The translations under genes and the position numbers were made by a program. The notes under the pieces were generated by a model. It worked only from the letters and a program-made list of their open reading frames with translations. It was not told where the DNA came from and ran no database searches. Below, piece after piece: positions 1 to 11,921 of a DNA stretch of 64,000 nt. This stretch comes from Tetracladium setigerum. Taxonomy: Eukaryota > Ascomycota > Leotiomycetes > Helotiales. The stretch spans positions 1,798,001 through 1,862,000 of the forward strand of contig PZJY01000008.1 in the NCBI GenBank assembly GCA_031472005.1. Reading direction: 5' to 3'. Every line of letters begins with the position of its first letter. Position 1 is the stretch's first letter.

Positions 1-977
1 ACATATATCGAAATATTCAACTTCGGCTTCTCCCTTAACTTCTCCTTTGCATCCTGCAACAATATCCTCAAATCAAACGGCAACTGCCCACCAAAATCAA
101 AGTCCTTCCCATCATTCAACGAAATGACCCATCCACCCATGGCATTCATAGCCAAATCCTGAATCCCAGCCTTCTCGTAACCCTTTCTATATATCTTCAA
201 CAACACCCTATTCAGATCCGGCGGGAGATTTTCCCACTCATACCGTTTCAGGGAATATGCCTTAACGAATGCACTTCCAGGTCGAGGACCAAGAGAGGTT
301 ATCATATTAGGGCCGAGAAAACCTTCCTGTTCATTGTCACGACGGAGGGATTCTAGGAGGGCGGATTCCGAAATGGGTATGTAGGCTGTTTCAACGTGAC
401 CTACGTCGTCGCTATTTTTGCTGACGTATTGGCCGCTGTAGGAGAGGAAGTCATGACCGCGGATGTTGTAGAAGAATCGCTTTTTGTGTTCGGCGTTGCA
501 CATTTTGTCGGCGAAGACAGGAGGGAGACCATAGCTGTTTTACAGAATAGAAAGATGCATATGTTAGCAGAAGTTCATGTAATTCACTATTAAGGAAATA
601 ACCAGACACACGCGCGCACACGCTCAGAGAGAATGAGAGGGTAAGAGAAAATGAGAGGCCTGTAATTACGTTCTGGTGATACTCGCATCTTGAGGGACGC
701 CTGAACTACTGATTTTCGTGACTCGAGCAAGATAATTGTGCTGACATCCCATGAACGCGAACTGAAAGTTATAAGGCATATTTCTGGTTTGGTTTGATTG
801 GGTTTGACCTGTTCTGACCCCACCAGGAGGGCTTTTGGAGATGAAATACTGAAGCTCTCCGCTAGCTCTTCTTGAAATGATTTCCAACAGATTCAAACAG
901 AAAAGAAAGAGAAAAGAAAACGTGGCTGCAACGATCAAGGTCTTTACAAAGCCGCAGGTGTTTGTGGGGGATATCAC
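1..977 (-). CDS. Unrecognised membrane-anchored protein, 3' end outside the window
   Basis: I do not recognise this gene. Exon 1 runs 977 to 670 and exon 2 starts at 534 and runs off the left edge. The intron 669-535 has a GTAATT donor and a CTAAC branch point before CAG, and joins ITRT to YGLPPV in frame. The start at 977 puts a hydrophobic segment at about residues 10-33 (LIVAATFSFLFLFCLNLL), most likely a signal anchor giving a type II membrane protein. The downstream half is hydrophilic and looks globular, with motifs such as HDFLSYSGQYVSK and MNAMGGWVISLNDG. At least 280 residues are visible and no stop is present. The large A+T-rich intron separates it cleanly from the next gene, which is divergent. 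Confidence is good that it is a gene and low on its role. Confidence 0.6.
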
Positions 978-1629
978 ACTTATTGGACGAGGCTGGCTAC
1001 TTGCCCAAAGCCATCAACCACAATCACAAATGATGGTTCATCCGAAGGATTTCTTTTCAAAAATATGAGTAACCACAAAACGATGAGGTAAGGTTAACTG
1101 CACTGTGCTTCGTAGCTAGCTGGGCTCTTCCAAGCTACGTCGTCTTGGGGCTGAGCTGCAAGTGGGCGCTACCCCTCATCAATTCAGTGGTGCACAAAGT
1201 GCCCAGAAAACAAAAAGCAATAGCATTGCAGGAGTTGAAAGCCAAAGGGTGCAGCCACTGTTGCACGGGATAGGTCATTTCATTCATTTTCTCTCACCGA
1301 TAGCCTCGTGATCTGGAACTCTACTGTAAAAGCTTGCGAAGCGAAGCGAGAGAGCGATTAAATCTGCCTTGCGACCGCCCGGTTGTCATATCTCGCTTCG
1401 GTGGGGAATGCAGGTTGCAGATCGTTGTTGACAGCCTTACTTTAGCGTGATTTATTGTGTAGAGTAAGGGAGAGAGCTTTGATGGAGTGAGTGAGGAGGG
1501 TATGTTATATTGGGAGTTCAACCCTTGCTCCAGGCTCTGGACGCAAAGCAGTTCTTTTGAGTTGATCAACGACCACCTACTTCCCTCGCTTATTTTGCTA
1601 TTGTTCTTGAGAAAAGGATCTTTGCAATT
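978..1629. other. Intergenic region between divergent genes
   Basis: Shared upstream region of the divergent gene ending at 977 and the JEN transporter starting at 1630. ORFs in it look like chance. A purine-rich patch of GCGAAGC-type repeats lies near 1338-1352. No TATA box was recognised. Confidence 0.5.
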
Positions 1630-2216
1630 ATGAAAAGACTCAAGCAATACCTCTCCGACCGCATCCATACACTCCACCCATCACCATCAGAAGACGAACT
1701 CGTCTACCCATGGGTATTATTCGGAAAACTCTCTAAGCGACAATGGGCGCAATTCATGGTAAGCAAGCATAGCTCGAACAAAATCTCAACCTACCACCCT
1801 TTGTAATTTTAATTTCATCTTCAAAAGACACAACAAATAACATCTTCAAAACAAACAGCTAGGCTACCTCGCCTGGAGCTGGGACGCATTCGACTTTCAC
1901 TCCGTAACATTAAGCTACCATGACCTAGTCGCGCAATTCGACACCACGCTCGAGAGGCTCTCTCTCGCTGTCACCTTCACGCTCATGACCCGACCACTGG
2001 GTGGTGCCATCTTCGGTATTCTCTCTGATAGATACGGGAGGAGGTATCCGTTCATTGCGAATTGCGTGCTGCTTATTGTCTTGGTGCTCTTGACGGGGTT
2101 TTGTCAGACGTATGGGCAGTTTGTGGCGGTTAGGGCGCTGTTTGGTTGTGCAATGGGGGGATTTGTATGTTTTTTTAAAAGATTCTTTTCTTAGTTTCTT
2201 CTTCTATTCTGTTTTC

Positions 2217-2251
<35 letters not shown>

Positions 2252-3460
2252 TGTGTGTGTGGGTGTCTTTGTCTCTCGCTGTCGCTCGGTTTTTGAAGCA
2301 TATATACTAATCTACAACCAACCCAGACGGCAACGCAGCCGCAACAGCCCTCGAAGACTGCCCCCCGAATCCCGCGGTATTATGAGTGGAATCTACCAAT
2401 CAGGCTATCCAATGGGCTACGTACTCGCAGCAATCTTCTACAAAGCCTTCATTAACACTCCATCGCACTGGCGAACGTTATTCTGGTTTGGCTCTGCCGT
2501 TCCAATACTCCTCATCATCTACCGACTTCTACTAGATGAAACCGAGGCGTGGCACGCAAGAGAGCATTTTAGAAGCCATCGTGCTGGGATGAGGGAGGTT
2601 GGTGATGAGGTCGGGACGGCAATGAAGAGGCATTGGAGACGGATGGTTTATTTGGTGCTGTTGGTTATGGGGTTGATGTATTTGGTAAGCTTTTCTTTCT
2701 CGCTCTCTTTCCCCCTGTGGTTAAAACAGAATAAAAGCACCTTTCCAAGTACTATGCAAGGTGATACTTACCTTACTTACAATTGCAAAACCACCAGTCC
2801 CACGGAACACAAGACATCTACCCGTACCTCCTCCGCTACAAATACCGCCACCTCCCCTCCAAAGACGCCATTATCTCCAAAATCACCACCATCCAAACCG
2901 TCGCCTCCGTCGGCGGCGTCATTGGTGGCATGATGACTGGCTACAGCAGTCAAATCCTCGGTCGCCGCCTCGCCATCATCATCGCCTGTTTCATCGGCGG
3001 CTCCCTCCTCTACCCGTACGTCTTCACCACCAACGACTCCATCCACGTCGCAGCTTTCTTCATTCAATTCTGTGTGCAGGGTGCGTGGAGCGTGGTTCCT
3101 ATTCATCTCATTGAATTGTCGCCAGCGGCTTTTAGGACTTTTTTTGTCGGGACGTCGTATCAGATGGCGAGTTTGGTTGCGTCGGGGTCGAATACGATTT
3201 TGGTCAGGATTGCATCGAGGTTTCCGGGGGAGGGGGATAGCGGTGGTGGGGATGGTGGAAAGGTGAGTGATGATTTTAGTGTTCCGATCGCTTCGTTTGC
3301 GGGATGTGCGTTTGCGTATGTGATTTTGATGGCGGCCTTGGGGCCGGAGAGGAGAGGGAGGGATATGGTGAGGGAGGATGAGAATGAGGAGAAGGGTGAT
3401 CAGGGGAGGTTTAAAGGGATTAGAGCCTCTCAGAAGGATATGCCACAGGCTGGTGTTTAG
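1630..3460 (+). CDS. JEN-family monocarboxylate:H+ symporter (MFS), two apparent 1-base losses
   Basis: Plasma-membrane uptake of lactate, pyruvate or similar carboxylates by proton symport is the known role of Jen1-type members of the MFS. Exons: 1630-1758, 1859-2164, 2327-2684, 2798-3460. Visible hallmarks are GYLAWSWDAFDFHSV in the first membrane segment, DRYGRRYPF in loop 2-3, SGIYQSGYPMGYVLA in the middle and SHGTQDIYPYLL, the JEN signature region. The usual Asn at the start of that signature and Thr at its end are not in place here (MYLSHGTQDIYPY). Exons 2 and 3 do not join in frame: the conserved stretch YGNAAATALEDCPPESRG is only readable if one G is added to the G6 run at 2155-2160 and one C to the C6 run at 2361-2366. 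With both, the total is 1458 nt, 485 residues, 12 membrane segments. A sequencing error is likelier than a pseudogene, but either is possible. Confidence 0.88.
2221..2260. repeat. CT/GT dinucleotide microsatellite in an intron
   Basis: About 13 CT units (2221-2247) followed by six GT units (2249-2260), inside the second intron (2165-2326) of the JEN transporter gene. It lies well upstream of the branch point (TACTAAT, about 2306-2312). Confidence 0.95.
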
Positions 3461-4153
3461 GAAGCTACTAGGTAAAGTGTTGTTGAAGTTGTGGGTTTTT
3501 CTATTAATACCCTTTGAACCACTTTCACACTTTTTGATATACATCGGTCGCGCTGATTCTGAGTCCCGAATCTTTTCTAAAACATCATCACCCCGCCATA
3601 ATTTATGCGAGAATTGCCAAAGTACTCGCATCAATCCGGCTCGGATTATGAATTTAAGCAAAGGATCAGCACTGCATGATCGAAATGGTGGTCGAGGTGG
3701 ATTGGTGGGGAAGACTTTTTGTTGGGCGTGATGCCTGTGATGTTTATTGCCATGTTTATATCCTTTATGTAGGCAGGTATGTGGAGAAGGAATGCTTTTC
3801 AATGTTATGATATTTAATGTGGCAATTTAATTGGCCTGAGATGTGCTGGCAGTAAAAGGTAAACAACCCCATTTCTGAAATACTCGACTTTGAGCGTGGA
3901 AGTGTCACATATATGGAATTTCGAAAGTTGGTAAATCATCTGCGGGAGAGTAGTAACGTTAAATTCTACGTTTGTTCAATGAGCTCCTCTCTGAAAAATA
4001 TTAAAAGAGACTCGTCCAAAGACGAAGAAAGAAAGAAGCGACACATACCAGAATAGTTCATAGCTTTCCCACTTTCATACGCCTCGGACCGGCCCATCCT
4101 CCCAACTCGAAAAAAGAACACAGGGTATTTCCCACTCTCAATAATTTTCTTAC
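3461..4153. other. Intergenic region between convergent genes
   Basis: The 3' flanks of the JEN transporter (+) and the glucosyltransferase (-) meet here. The reading frames present are short and show no family signature. I see no RNA gene or repeat. Confidence 0.5.
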
Positions 4154-7100
4154 TCAAACACCCTCATACATACCCTTCCTCCCAACAACCTCATCAAATA
4201 TTCTCACAACCTTATCCTCCTCCATTCCATGCCCATCATACCCTCCCATACGGTCAGCCAGCTCCTTCCTCGCTTTCATGATTTCTCCTTGGGCGCCTGT
4301 CGCGGTCAGGGTGTTGATGGTGCGATAGAGTCCTTGAGCTGGGTAGGCTACTAGGCCGAATATAGCTGTGGAGCGAGATTAGTTGCTGCTCAATATCGAA
4401 AAAAATTGAAAGAATGAAATAATCTCAAGTGTGAAGGCCGGGTAGGGGGGGACAACGAACCAGCACCGTTTTTCGTCATGAAGCCCGCCGTTCCAGTTCC
4501 AACACCTTTCGCGAATCCCAGTGCTCCCTCTTTCTTTGCTCCTTGGTATGGTGCTGTAAACAGACCAGTATATCCATCCCACGTACCATATCCGAAACTC
4601 TGTCTTATTGTTAGCACTTCAAGTCCCAGCCTAATTTAAAGTGGCAGAAGATACACACCTTAAGTCCCTTCGCCCCGCCACTCTTCCATCCCCTCACAGG
4701 TCCTAAATCCCTAACCTCCTCCCCGTAAAGCGTCGGCACATTATGGAAGCCATCCGCCATAGCAAGAGGGACATCCAAAATCGTTTTCATCATCGCTCCT
4801 CCTGCTTTTCCAAAACCTTGACCAATCGCTTTACCTACAGCGAGGGAAGCTGAAGGACCTTTGTCTTTTGATGATGAATCCGCTGAGTTGAGCGAAATGG
4901 ACGATTTCGCGGATCTCAAAGTTGGCGGTGCGGAAGAACCTTCTAGTTCGGCGGTGAAGGAGGTAGAGGATTGATGAGGGTCTTTTGAGTAGGAGGGGAA
5001 AGCAGATGATTGGGATGAGGACGAGGCATGGGGAGACGATGATCTGGCAGTTGTAGGTTGACTTTTCACTCGGCGGTATTCGGTTATTGGCCCTTCGACG
5101 ATTGAACCCAATCCTTTGCTGATATCGACCATATTGGAGAGGTAGGCGGATATAGAACCTGTGACTGGGTCCCAGCGTTTGTTTTCCAGGATTATGATGT
5201 TGGACTTGTAGCTATATTTAAATTTAGTAAGTTACTGAACATACACACACAAACATGATAGCACATCGAAACAATAAGAGCCGAATAAAAGAGGAGATTG
5301 TCTTACAGTTTAATGTTCTTCTGTTGAATCCTTCCCTTTCCAATAAGAGTTCTAGCGGCTTCTTGACTCAATTTGAACGTTCTCTTTGATCCTTTGACAT
5401 ACCATACTGCAGCTTTGCCTGGAAGGAAATCGCAACATAATTTCTTGACGGGAAGGTTGCGATGGAAGGAATTCACGGCCTCTTGTACGCCATTCTCCTG
5501 TTGCATTTTCTGGGAGATGACTGCAGCTGCATCTAAAGTTTCAGGTCGAAGGAGAAACTGGATGGCATTGACGAGGACTTCGCTTGTGAGTGTGGCAATG
5601 TTGAGAGGTGGAGGACCAGCTCCGGCTGAAGCCACCATGTTTGCCCAGAAAGGTTGACTGCGGAAGGGATTAGCTCGATATATGATGTGTTGCTTAGGAG
5701 TGAGTACTTACTCTCCAAAAAAAGGAATGATTGACGTGGGCCTGCCATTCAACAGACCACAAGCTGTTGTGCCTGCTCCACCGTGGTGTATGACAGCCGA
5801 AACATGCTTAAAAAGCCACTCTGTTGAACATTAATTATCATTTCCAAGAATTAGTGTGACGGGCGGCTGAAATACCATGTGGACAATCATCGATGAACAA
5901 AATACCTGGATGATTATCGTTTCCAGCACCCAACTTGCTCCAGCCTCTCGAGATGATAGCCCTCGTTCCTGTTACCCGCAGGGCACTAATGATGTCTCTT
6001 GTTATCTTTGCGGAATCTTCCATCACAATACTTCCAAATCCAATGTAAATTGGCGTTTCACCAGCCCTGAGGAAAGCATCGATATCAGGTGGTGGCGTGT
6101 AAGCAGGGGCATTTCGAAAGAAGAAGCCGCAAACATCTTTGCCTGTCAGTTTCATTTTTCTAGGATGATGGAGGGTGTAGTACCAATGTGAGAAGGCCAG
6201 TCAAATGGTTTGGGTATCAGCGCTGGAGACCAGCAGTACGTGAACGGCACGTTTAGCACTTGGGCCAGATTCGCACCAACCATGCTTGGAAGAGGCTCCA
6301 GATTAAGAACAGACTTCCGCCACGCGTTGATTGAGCCTCCTAAGCTGTTAAACAAGTTAGCACGAGCCGCGCATAGTTGATCAAAAAACCACCCTTGCCA
6401 AGTCAGCATATCCACCAATCCATAGGACATGAAGTTCGTAACATTAGGATCTGTATCTGTAACCTCAATATTGGCAAGGGGGTGTGGAAACTGTCTCGTT
6501 GCACTCCATGGCATAGTAAACATCAGATGAACTGGAATTGAGAGTGCCTGTGCACAATGAATGTGGGCGAAGCTGGGAGGGTTGGCAATAATCGCTTCGG
6601 CGACGAAGGGGTCTCCAGTGACTAAATCAGGTTTGACACAAGATTCCCAACAGCCTTGAAGCATCTCGGCGACCATCTTTCGTTTCTTTGAGATGTCACC
6701 TGCTCGAATGGATTCGACCTTTGGAATAATGCCGGGATTTTTGACCATATACTTGTGATTTCATCAGTCAAATCAAAGGTAACAAGGGGGAGGGAGGGAG
6801 ATGTACTGCCATTAATTCGGATGGATCTCCACCGATTGGGTAGAACTCGAGGCCTGATTTGCGAACGAAGTCTTCAAATACATTATGTGTTGCAAGTCGA
6901 ACTCGGTGGCCAATTTGTCGTAACTCTTGACCCAGAGCTACGAATGGCTGCACATCGCCTATGAGAGGTGAGCCTAATCAAACAAAATGAACTGGGCTCG
7001 TACCTCGACTTCCAACTACTTGAATGACGATAGTAAGGAGAGGAAACGAGTAAACTGCCTCGTCCCGCTCTTTCTCCAACTGAGGCTCCGCCTCTGGAAC

Positions 7101-7390
7101 TGGTGGTAAGAATGCTACATTCTCATGTCCACGACCGTTGAATTGCATCGAAAACCGGCCATTATCTGATGAAATTATCAGCCCTGTATATGATTTTGCC
7201 TGAGGGGGGCTCTACTTAATGCAGCAGTGGCTACATGTCGTTCCCGACTCCCCAGATTGAGCTCGTAAACTGGCGGCGCATCATCGACGAAATCATCAAC
7301 ATCGTCAGTATTTCCTGGTGACATCTGTTGACGATGTACATCTGGTGGGCTTTGTCGTCGACCTGCGGCAACATAAGGATGTTTCTCCAT
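4154..7390 (-). CDS. UDP-glucosyltransferase, sterol 3-beta-glucosyltransferase type (GT1/GT28)
   Basis: Transfers glucose from a UDP-sugar, probably to a sterol or other lipid. Nine exons (roughly 7390-7004, 6958-6807, 6751-6184, 6142-5876, 5820-5712, 5657-5307, 5211-4659, 4599-4461, 4365-4154). The N-terminal GT28 acceptor domain begins VVGSRGDVQPFVALGQEL after a disordered leader. The C-terminal donor domain has IYIGFGSIV and the UDP-binding signature HHGGAGTTACGLLNGRPTSIIPFFGDQPFW. A Ser/Pro-rich linker and a C-terminal extension (about 250 residues) follow. It lacks the PH and GRAM domains of Atg26, so it is a short soluble-type relative. The leader is out of frame unless the G6 run at 7204-7209 (C run on the coding strand) gains one base, giving ALSRAPPQAKSYTGL. 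The total is then 2739 nt, 912 residues. The penultimate intron uses a weak GTTCGT donor. Confidence 0.88.
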
Positions 7391-8163
7391 GGTGACAAGA
7401 GAAATGGGGAAGAGATGGCAGTGTTTGAGGCGAAGCGAGGTGGTGATTGAATAAGAGAAGAAAGCACATTCCTCGACCCGCTGGACGGGACGGCAACTTA
7501 TATATAAAAAAGACAGGGAAAGAGAAAGTAGGTTAAGGTAGGTAAGCTTAAATTCAGCCCAATCGCTCCAAACAAGCAGTACCCTTTCAAGCTCCTCAAA
7601 TGGCAAGTCCTGAAAGTATGAAATGCGCCAATTGGCCAATGAGCTCGTACAAACTCGGATTCGGTCTCGCACACCTCAAACTGTGGAACCTTCCACGATT
7701 CAACAACTCACACAATCCATCAATCGAACCACACCATGCCAACTAGCGTGCAGTGCGGTGACGTTTGATGTTGAAACATGCTGAATATATAAACTTTCCA
7801 TCTGTCCTACTTACAGAGGTATCATCGATGCGGCGAATAGGTATGTAAGCAATCACTCGTCGTAAAACGATAGACGGCTGTGCGTTTGCGGGAGACAAAA
7901 CGGCATTGAGGAAGTTTATACGACGAACACGTCAAATACGCGCGTATCACGGCCTGGGTGCCACCGACTCACCGTTTCCACAACCCAGATCTGCCTTGCG
8001 AAGTAGTGGACCCAGAATAAGGTACCGATACCCTTGTATTTTAGTACCGGCTTTATCTGGACAACATATTCAGAGAATAAATACATTTCATGCATGAGCA
8101 ATTATTAATGTCTCCAGTACTTCGGAGGAGTTGCAACGCCGTCCAGCATTATTTACTCCCTAC
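7391..8163. other. Intergenic region between two minus-strand genes
   Basis: Holds the glucosyltransferase promoter and 5' leader and the 3' flank of tafazzin. Several overlapping short frames exist (for example near 7906-8101) but none carries a recognisable domain. No repeat seen. Confidence 0.45.
7499..7510 (-). promoter_or_regulatory. TATA-like element upstream of the glucosyltransferase
   Basis: Read on the minus strand the sequence is TTTTTATATATAAG, about 110 nt before the ATG at 7390. This is a plausible TATA box by position and sequence; no transcript data are available. Confidence 0.35.
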
Positions 8164-9464
8164 TCATGGCTCACCAATCCAGCTGCCATCTTTCATTCTC
8201 CCTATTTTCTGAGATCCCTCCTCGATCCACGTTTCCACGAGGCCGTTTTTGGGATCCTCATCAGAGTAGCCAAGGCTCTTACGCACTTTCAGCACTTCTT
8301 GTCGGATTCGCAACGTCACCTCCTTCCTCAACGCCATCGCTTCGGTGCTGAATTTCAAGCCATCCGTCAATTCCCCCATTGGCAACTCCCAGTCCTTTCC
8401 AACACTCCCTTCCTTTACCAGAGCTTCCTTTTGTAACCGGACCAGATTTTGCCACCTTTGTCTCAATTCTCCAAACACCTTCTCCCCATCTACAGCGTCT
8501 CCAAACGCAATTCTAATGTTCTTTCCGGCGCGTGGTATAAATCGTGGAAACTCGCGAGACTCGTGCATAATTTCTTGATTACCGTCAATAAACATGGGAA
8601 CAATTTCTGGCATGGGTTCTGATTCGAGAATCAACCGCGAAACACCCCATTTGAAATAACGAAGCGTTTGGTTTTCCTGTTGATGTATGCGACCTTCTGG
8701 GAAGATATGGATCCATGAGTGTTTGCGAGAGGGGTAGTAAGAAGGCGAAGGAAAAGAGTCGGTCCCATTCGTCGAGTATGTCATTGCGCCTGTGGTAAAG
8801 GGGTCCGTAACATCGACTTGTGCCGAGCCAGAAGACGGTGTCGAGAATGGTTGGGAGGAAAGGAGACGGATCGCCTGGGTCATAACGGGCTGGAATACTC
8901 CGCCAAAACTCGAGTAATCGTTTCTATGTGTTGGCAGAGTTTGTCCAAGGTTAAAAAAGGTCGACAACGCTCTGCGCAACCTTGTTAGCAGTAGACAAAT
9001 CGCGCGCATAAGTTTACGTACTTATTCTGAAAGCAAATATCGTGGCTTGCCAAACTCCATCTATGGTTGTCAGGATTGAAAGCGTATTTCCAAGGCAAAA
9101 CCCCCAAATCAATGGATCATCGAGTCTGCGGTCAGCTGTTAGTCTCCATCGTAGCCAACAATCGCGATTCCACGCACACGCTGACATGATTCGAGACTAT
9201 TCATTCCCATCAGCGCTTCCAATTCCTACCCACCCAAAAGATCACAGAGGATAGAGGGAAAGCCTTACCAGTAATCAAACCCCTCTCCCTCCCTTCCACA
9301 TCTTTCCTCCTATCGACCGTCTCCAGGAACTTCTCCAACCCAATAACCTCCATGTTGTTCAAGCCGTAGTAAAAAGCTCTCGAGAGCCCTCCCGTGAGGG
9401 CCATTATTACCGAGGAACTGAATCGCCATGGCAGGCTGGGGTTCGAAGGAGTTGACATTTCCAC
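8164..9464 (-). CDS. taz1: Tafazzin, mitochondrial phospholipid-lysophospholipid transacylase
   Basis: Remodels cardiolipin acyl chains on mitochondrial membranes. Exons: 9464-9269, 9196-9178, 9125-9022, 8971-8164. The PlsC-type HX4D catalytic motif reads SNHVSVLDDP: the His lies in a 19-nt microexon and the Asp in the next exon. Further tafazzin blocks are WGVLPWKYAFNP, SHDICFQNKALSTFF, IHIFPEGRIHQ (second acyltransferase motif) and RYFKWGVSRLILE. Exon 3 only reads through if the C5 run at 9101-9105 (G run on the coding strand) gains one base to restore WGVLPWKY. The total then becomes 1128 nt, 375 residues, normal for fungal tafazzins. The first ATG at 9464 is used; an ATG two codons later is equally possible. 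Confidence 0.9.
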
Positions 9465-10323
9465 CCCTTCGCGCGTGTCTCTTTATCAGGAAAACATGAA
9501 CATGAAGGTAGAAAACAAAACGAGGGCGGAAAACGAAATTCGTCGCGTTGAAATTGGTGACGTAGGAGAAACACGAACTGGGGAGATTTGACTGCCCTCA
9601 AGGCCGGGTCCGGAGAATTGAATGTCCGGGTCTTGGCTTTTCTCCTGGAGACTTTCGCGACTTTCGACGACGACGAAGACTCGGAAAGAACACTGGTCTG
9701 AATAGTTTGGTCGATAGGTACCCAACTAAACACTTCTCAGCAACGACTAATATACCTTGGCGAAAATATCTAAATTCAACAGCAGCCAAAACAATTTGAG
9801 GTTTGATATCTTCATTTCAGATCCGCCGCTTCTCTAACCAACATACAGGAGTCCTCACATAGCAGAGCAAAGTCACGACAACCTACGTTTAGCATCCATA
9901 GGTGTTCCCTACATCCTGTTCTTGAGACTTATCGAGGAGCTCCTCTTGATACTCTCAATTGGCAACGTGGCTTCGAAATAGGCCGTTGTGTTGGCATATA
10001 AATTGCCAACAGCTCTCCCTCGCCTCCAGGCGCCATCAAGGATTGATCATTACAAAGGTATCAGCCTTAATACCCGTTGATACAAGTCAGTGTAAGTCAG
10101 GACGCTTGATTTCCCTCAATATTGACTGCTTCAACATTATCACGTGACCTTTCGTTTTCACTCTTGAGAACGAATTGCTCCAAGTGCCAGCAAATTCACC
10201 TCTGGCCAACTACTTGGACAACAAGTCCATCTTATTTTAACATTTTTCAGCAACACAATTCTGAAACCCCAACCCTGCTAACTCATTTCCAGGCATCATC
10301 ACTCCACCAAAAGATATCTTAAG
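9465..10323. other. Divergent promoter region of tafazzin and the NOSIP-like gene
   Basis: The two genes are transcribed away from each other. Frames present (for example 9407-9789 minus) are upstream shadows with Arg/Ser-rich, non-conserved content. No repeat or RNA gene seen. Confidence 0.45.
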
Positions 10324-11420
10324 ATGTCTCACAGCAAAAGAAACACCACGAGAGCGGTCTTCACAGCCTATGAACGAGGTCTAGCAAAATCGGCATGGAC
10401 AACAAATAGTGCTACTCTCTCCCGAGATTCCTTCCTCCCTTTTGCATCCTGCAAACTGTGCTTAATGCCAGCCCAATCCCCAGTTTCATGCTCCCACGGA
10501 GATATATTCTGCAGGGAGTGTGCTCTATCGAATATCCTTTCTCAGAAACAAGAGATCAAGAGAGCCGAGAAGAACCGAGAAAAAGAGGAACAGGAAGGAG
10601 GTGAAGATCAGATGAAGTTGGATGCTGAGGCAAAGCTGAGGGCAGTCCATGACTTTGAGCGCGTCCAGATGGGATTGGAGGCCAAGACAGGCAGTTCATC
10701 GGGTAAAAAGATTGTTGATAGGGAGGACGTGGTCAGTGGGCCGAAGGGGGAGAAGAGAAAGTTTGAGCTTGACGAGGATGAATTACTTCGCATTGCGCAA
10801 GAGGATAGAATGAAGGCGCGGAAAACCATTGATGAAGAAAAGGTATGGCGAACTTGATTCCTTTATTTTATTACTGTTAACAGCTTCCAAAGGCAGCCAA
10901 AACGACTTTGCCTTCTTTTTGGGTGCCCTCGGTCACACCGTCATCCAACACAGGAAATACTCTCCACACCATTGTCAAGAAAGTAAAAGCAACCCCAATT
11001 TGCCCCGCCTCTAAAGCCGACAAACCGCATCCATATTCCCTAAATACCCTTATCACCGTCGCCTTCACAGAAGAGGAAAACACCTCCTTAAAGACCACCC
11101 AGAGAATCTGTCCATCTTGCAAAAAAGCATTAAGCAACACCTCCAAAGCCATGCTCGCAAAACCATGTGGACACGTTCTGTGCAAGAACTGCGTCACGAA
11201 ATTCATGGTTCCGATTCAGGATACGCATGCCCCAAAAGAGGATCAGGGAAAGGTGGCGTGTTTTGTTTGTGATGCCGATTTGACAGAGAGACCTGTGAAG
11301 GAGAAACCTGGAAAGGAGAAGATTAGACCTGGATTGGTGGAGATTAATAGTGAAGGGACTGGTTTCGCTAGTGGGGGGGCAAATTTGGTCAAGAAAGACG
11401 CTGTGAGCTTTCAATGTTAA
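10324..11420 (+). CDS. NOSIP-like U-box/RING-type E3 ubiquitin ligase
   Basis: Homolog of nitric oxide synthase-interacting protein, a nuclear protein with split U-box-like RING modules that is linked to spliceosomal complexes and ubiquitin ligation. Two exons, 10324-10842 and 10884-11420, total 1056 nt, 351 residues. The N-terminal signature is SKRNTTRAVFTAYERG, then the NOSIP zinc region CKLCLMPAQSPVSCSHGDIFCRECAL. A charged, probably coiled region spans about residues 75-175. The C-terminal U-box has CPSCKKALSNT, KPCGHVLCKNC and CFVCDADL. The intron is 41 nt, short even for fungi, with TGTTAACAG at its end. No frameshift is needed. Confidence 0.9.
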
Positions 11421-11921
11421 ATGGGGTGGTGAGGGAAGGATTACAGTTTGATGTCGCGGTTAGTGGCCTCGACTCGTTTGTAACAAAGCGTTGAAATAGG
11501 TTCGAGGTACTGAAGCATTATATTCCATATTCCATCGGGGCTCTATGGAATTTATTTTTACATATGAGCATCTTTGACAGTCCAATAGTGGCTTTCGCTT
11601 TCTTTACCCTTTGAGTTCTCAATTTCAATCGATGCATAGTGCGATTTCCTGGCAACTCTAAGTGTTATTGGTTCTTCTTCATTTGATATATTTAATACTT
11701 CACTCATTCTACACCCAAGTTCTGAAATTCACGACTCAATAACCCGCCAATGGGGCAATACCGAATGTAAACACTTCAGTCCATTAAGATTTACTACATA
11801 CTACACGCATTCCATCCTGCAAGAAGTCCATCAATTTAGAATCAATTTAAAATCAACTTGGCCCAATGATCCAACACCAAATCTTCGGTCGAAAAGTATC
11901 AGGGCAAAAGAGAAATTCTCC
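11421..11921. other. Intergenic region between convergent genes
   Basis: 3' flanks of the NOSIP-like gene (+) and the opsin (-). A+T rich, no coding frame of note, no repeat seen. Confidence 0.5.

Noticed and set aside
2165..2170. Alternative donor GTTTTT at 2169 to fix the JEN junction
   Set aside because: It would repair only one of the two breaks, adds an extra residue to a conserved block, and GTATGT at 2165 is a much better donor.
2777..3802. 341-codon minus-strand frame opposite the JEN transporter
   Set aside because: It is the antisense shadow of the last JEN exon; its translation is Arg/Pro/His rich with no domain, while the plus strand has clear JEN motifs.
7172..7203. A 32-nt intron to explain the frame break in the glucosyltransferase leader
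   Set aside because: Too short for a fungal spliceosomal intron; a one-base loss in the G6 run (7204-7209) explains it and makes the total length a multiple of three.
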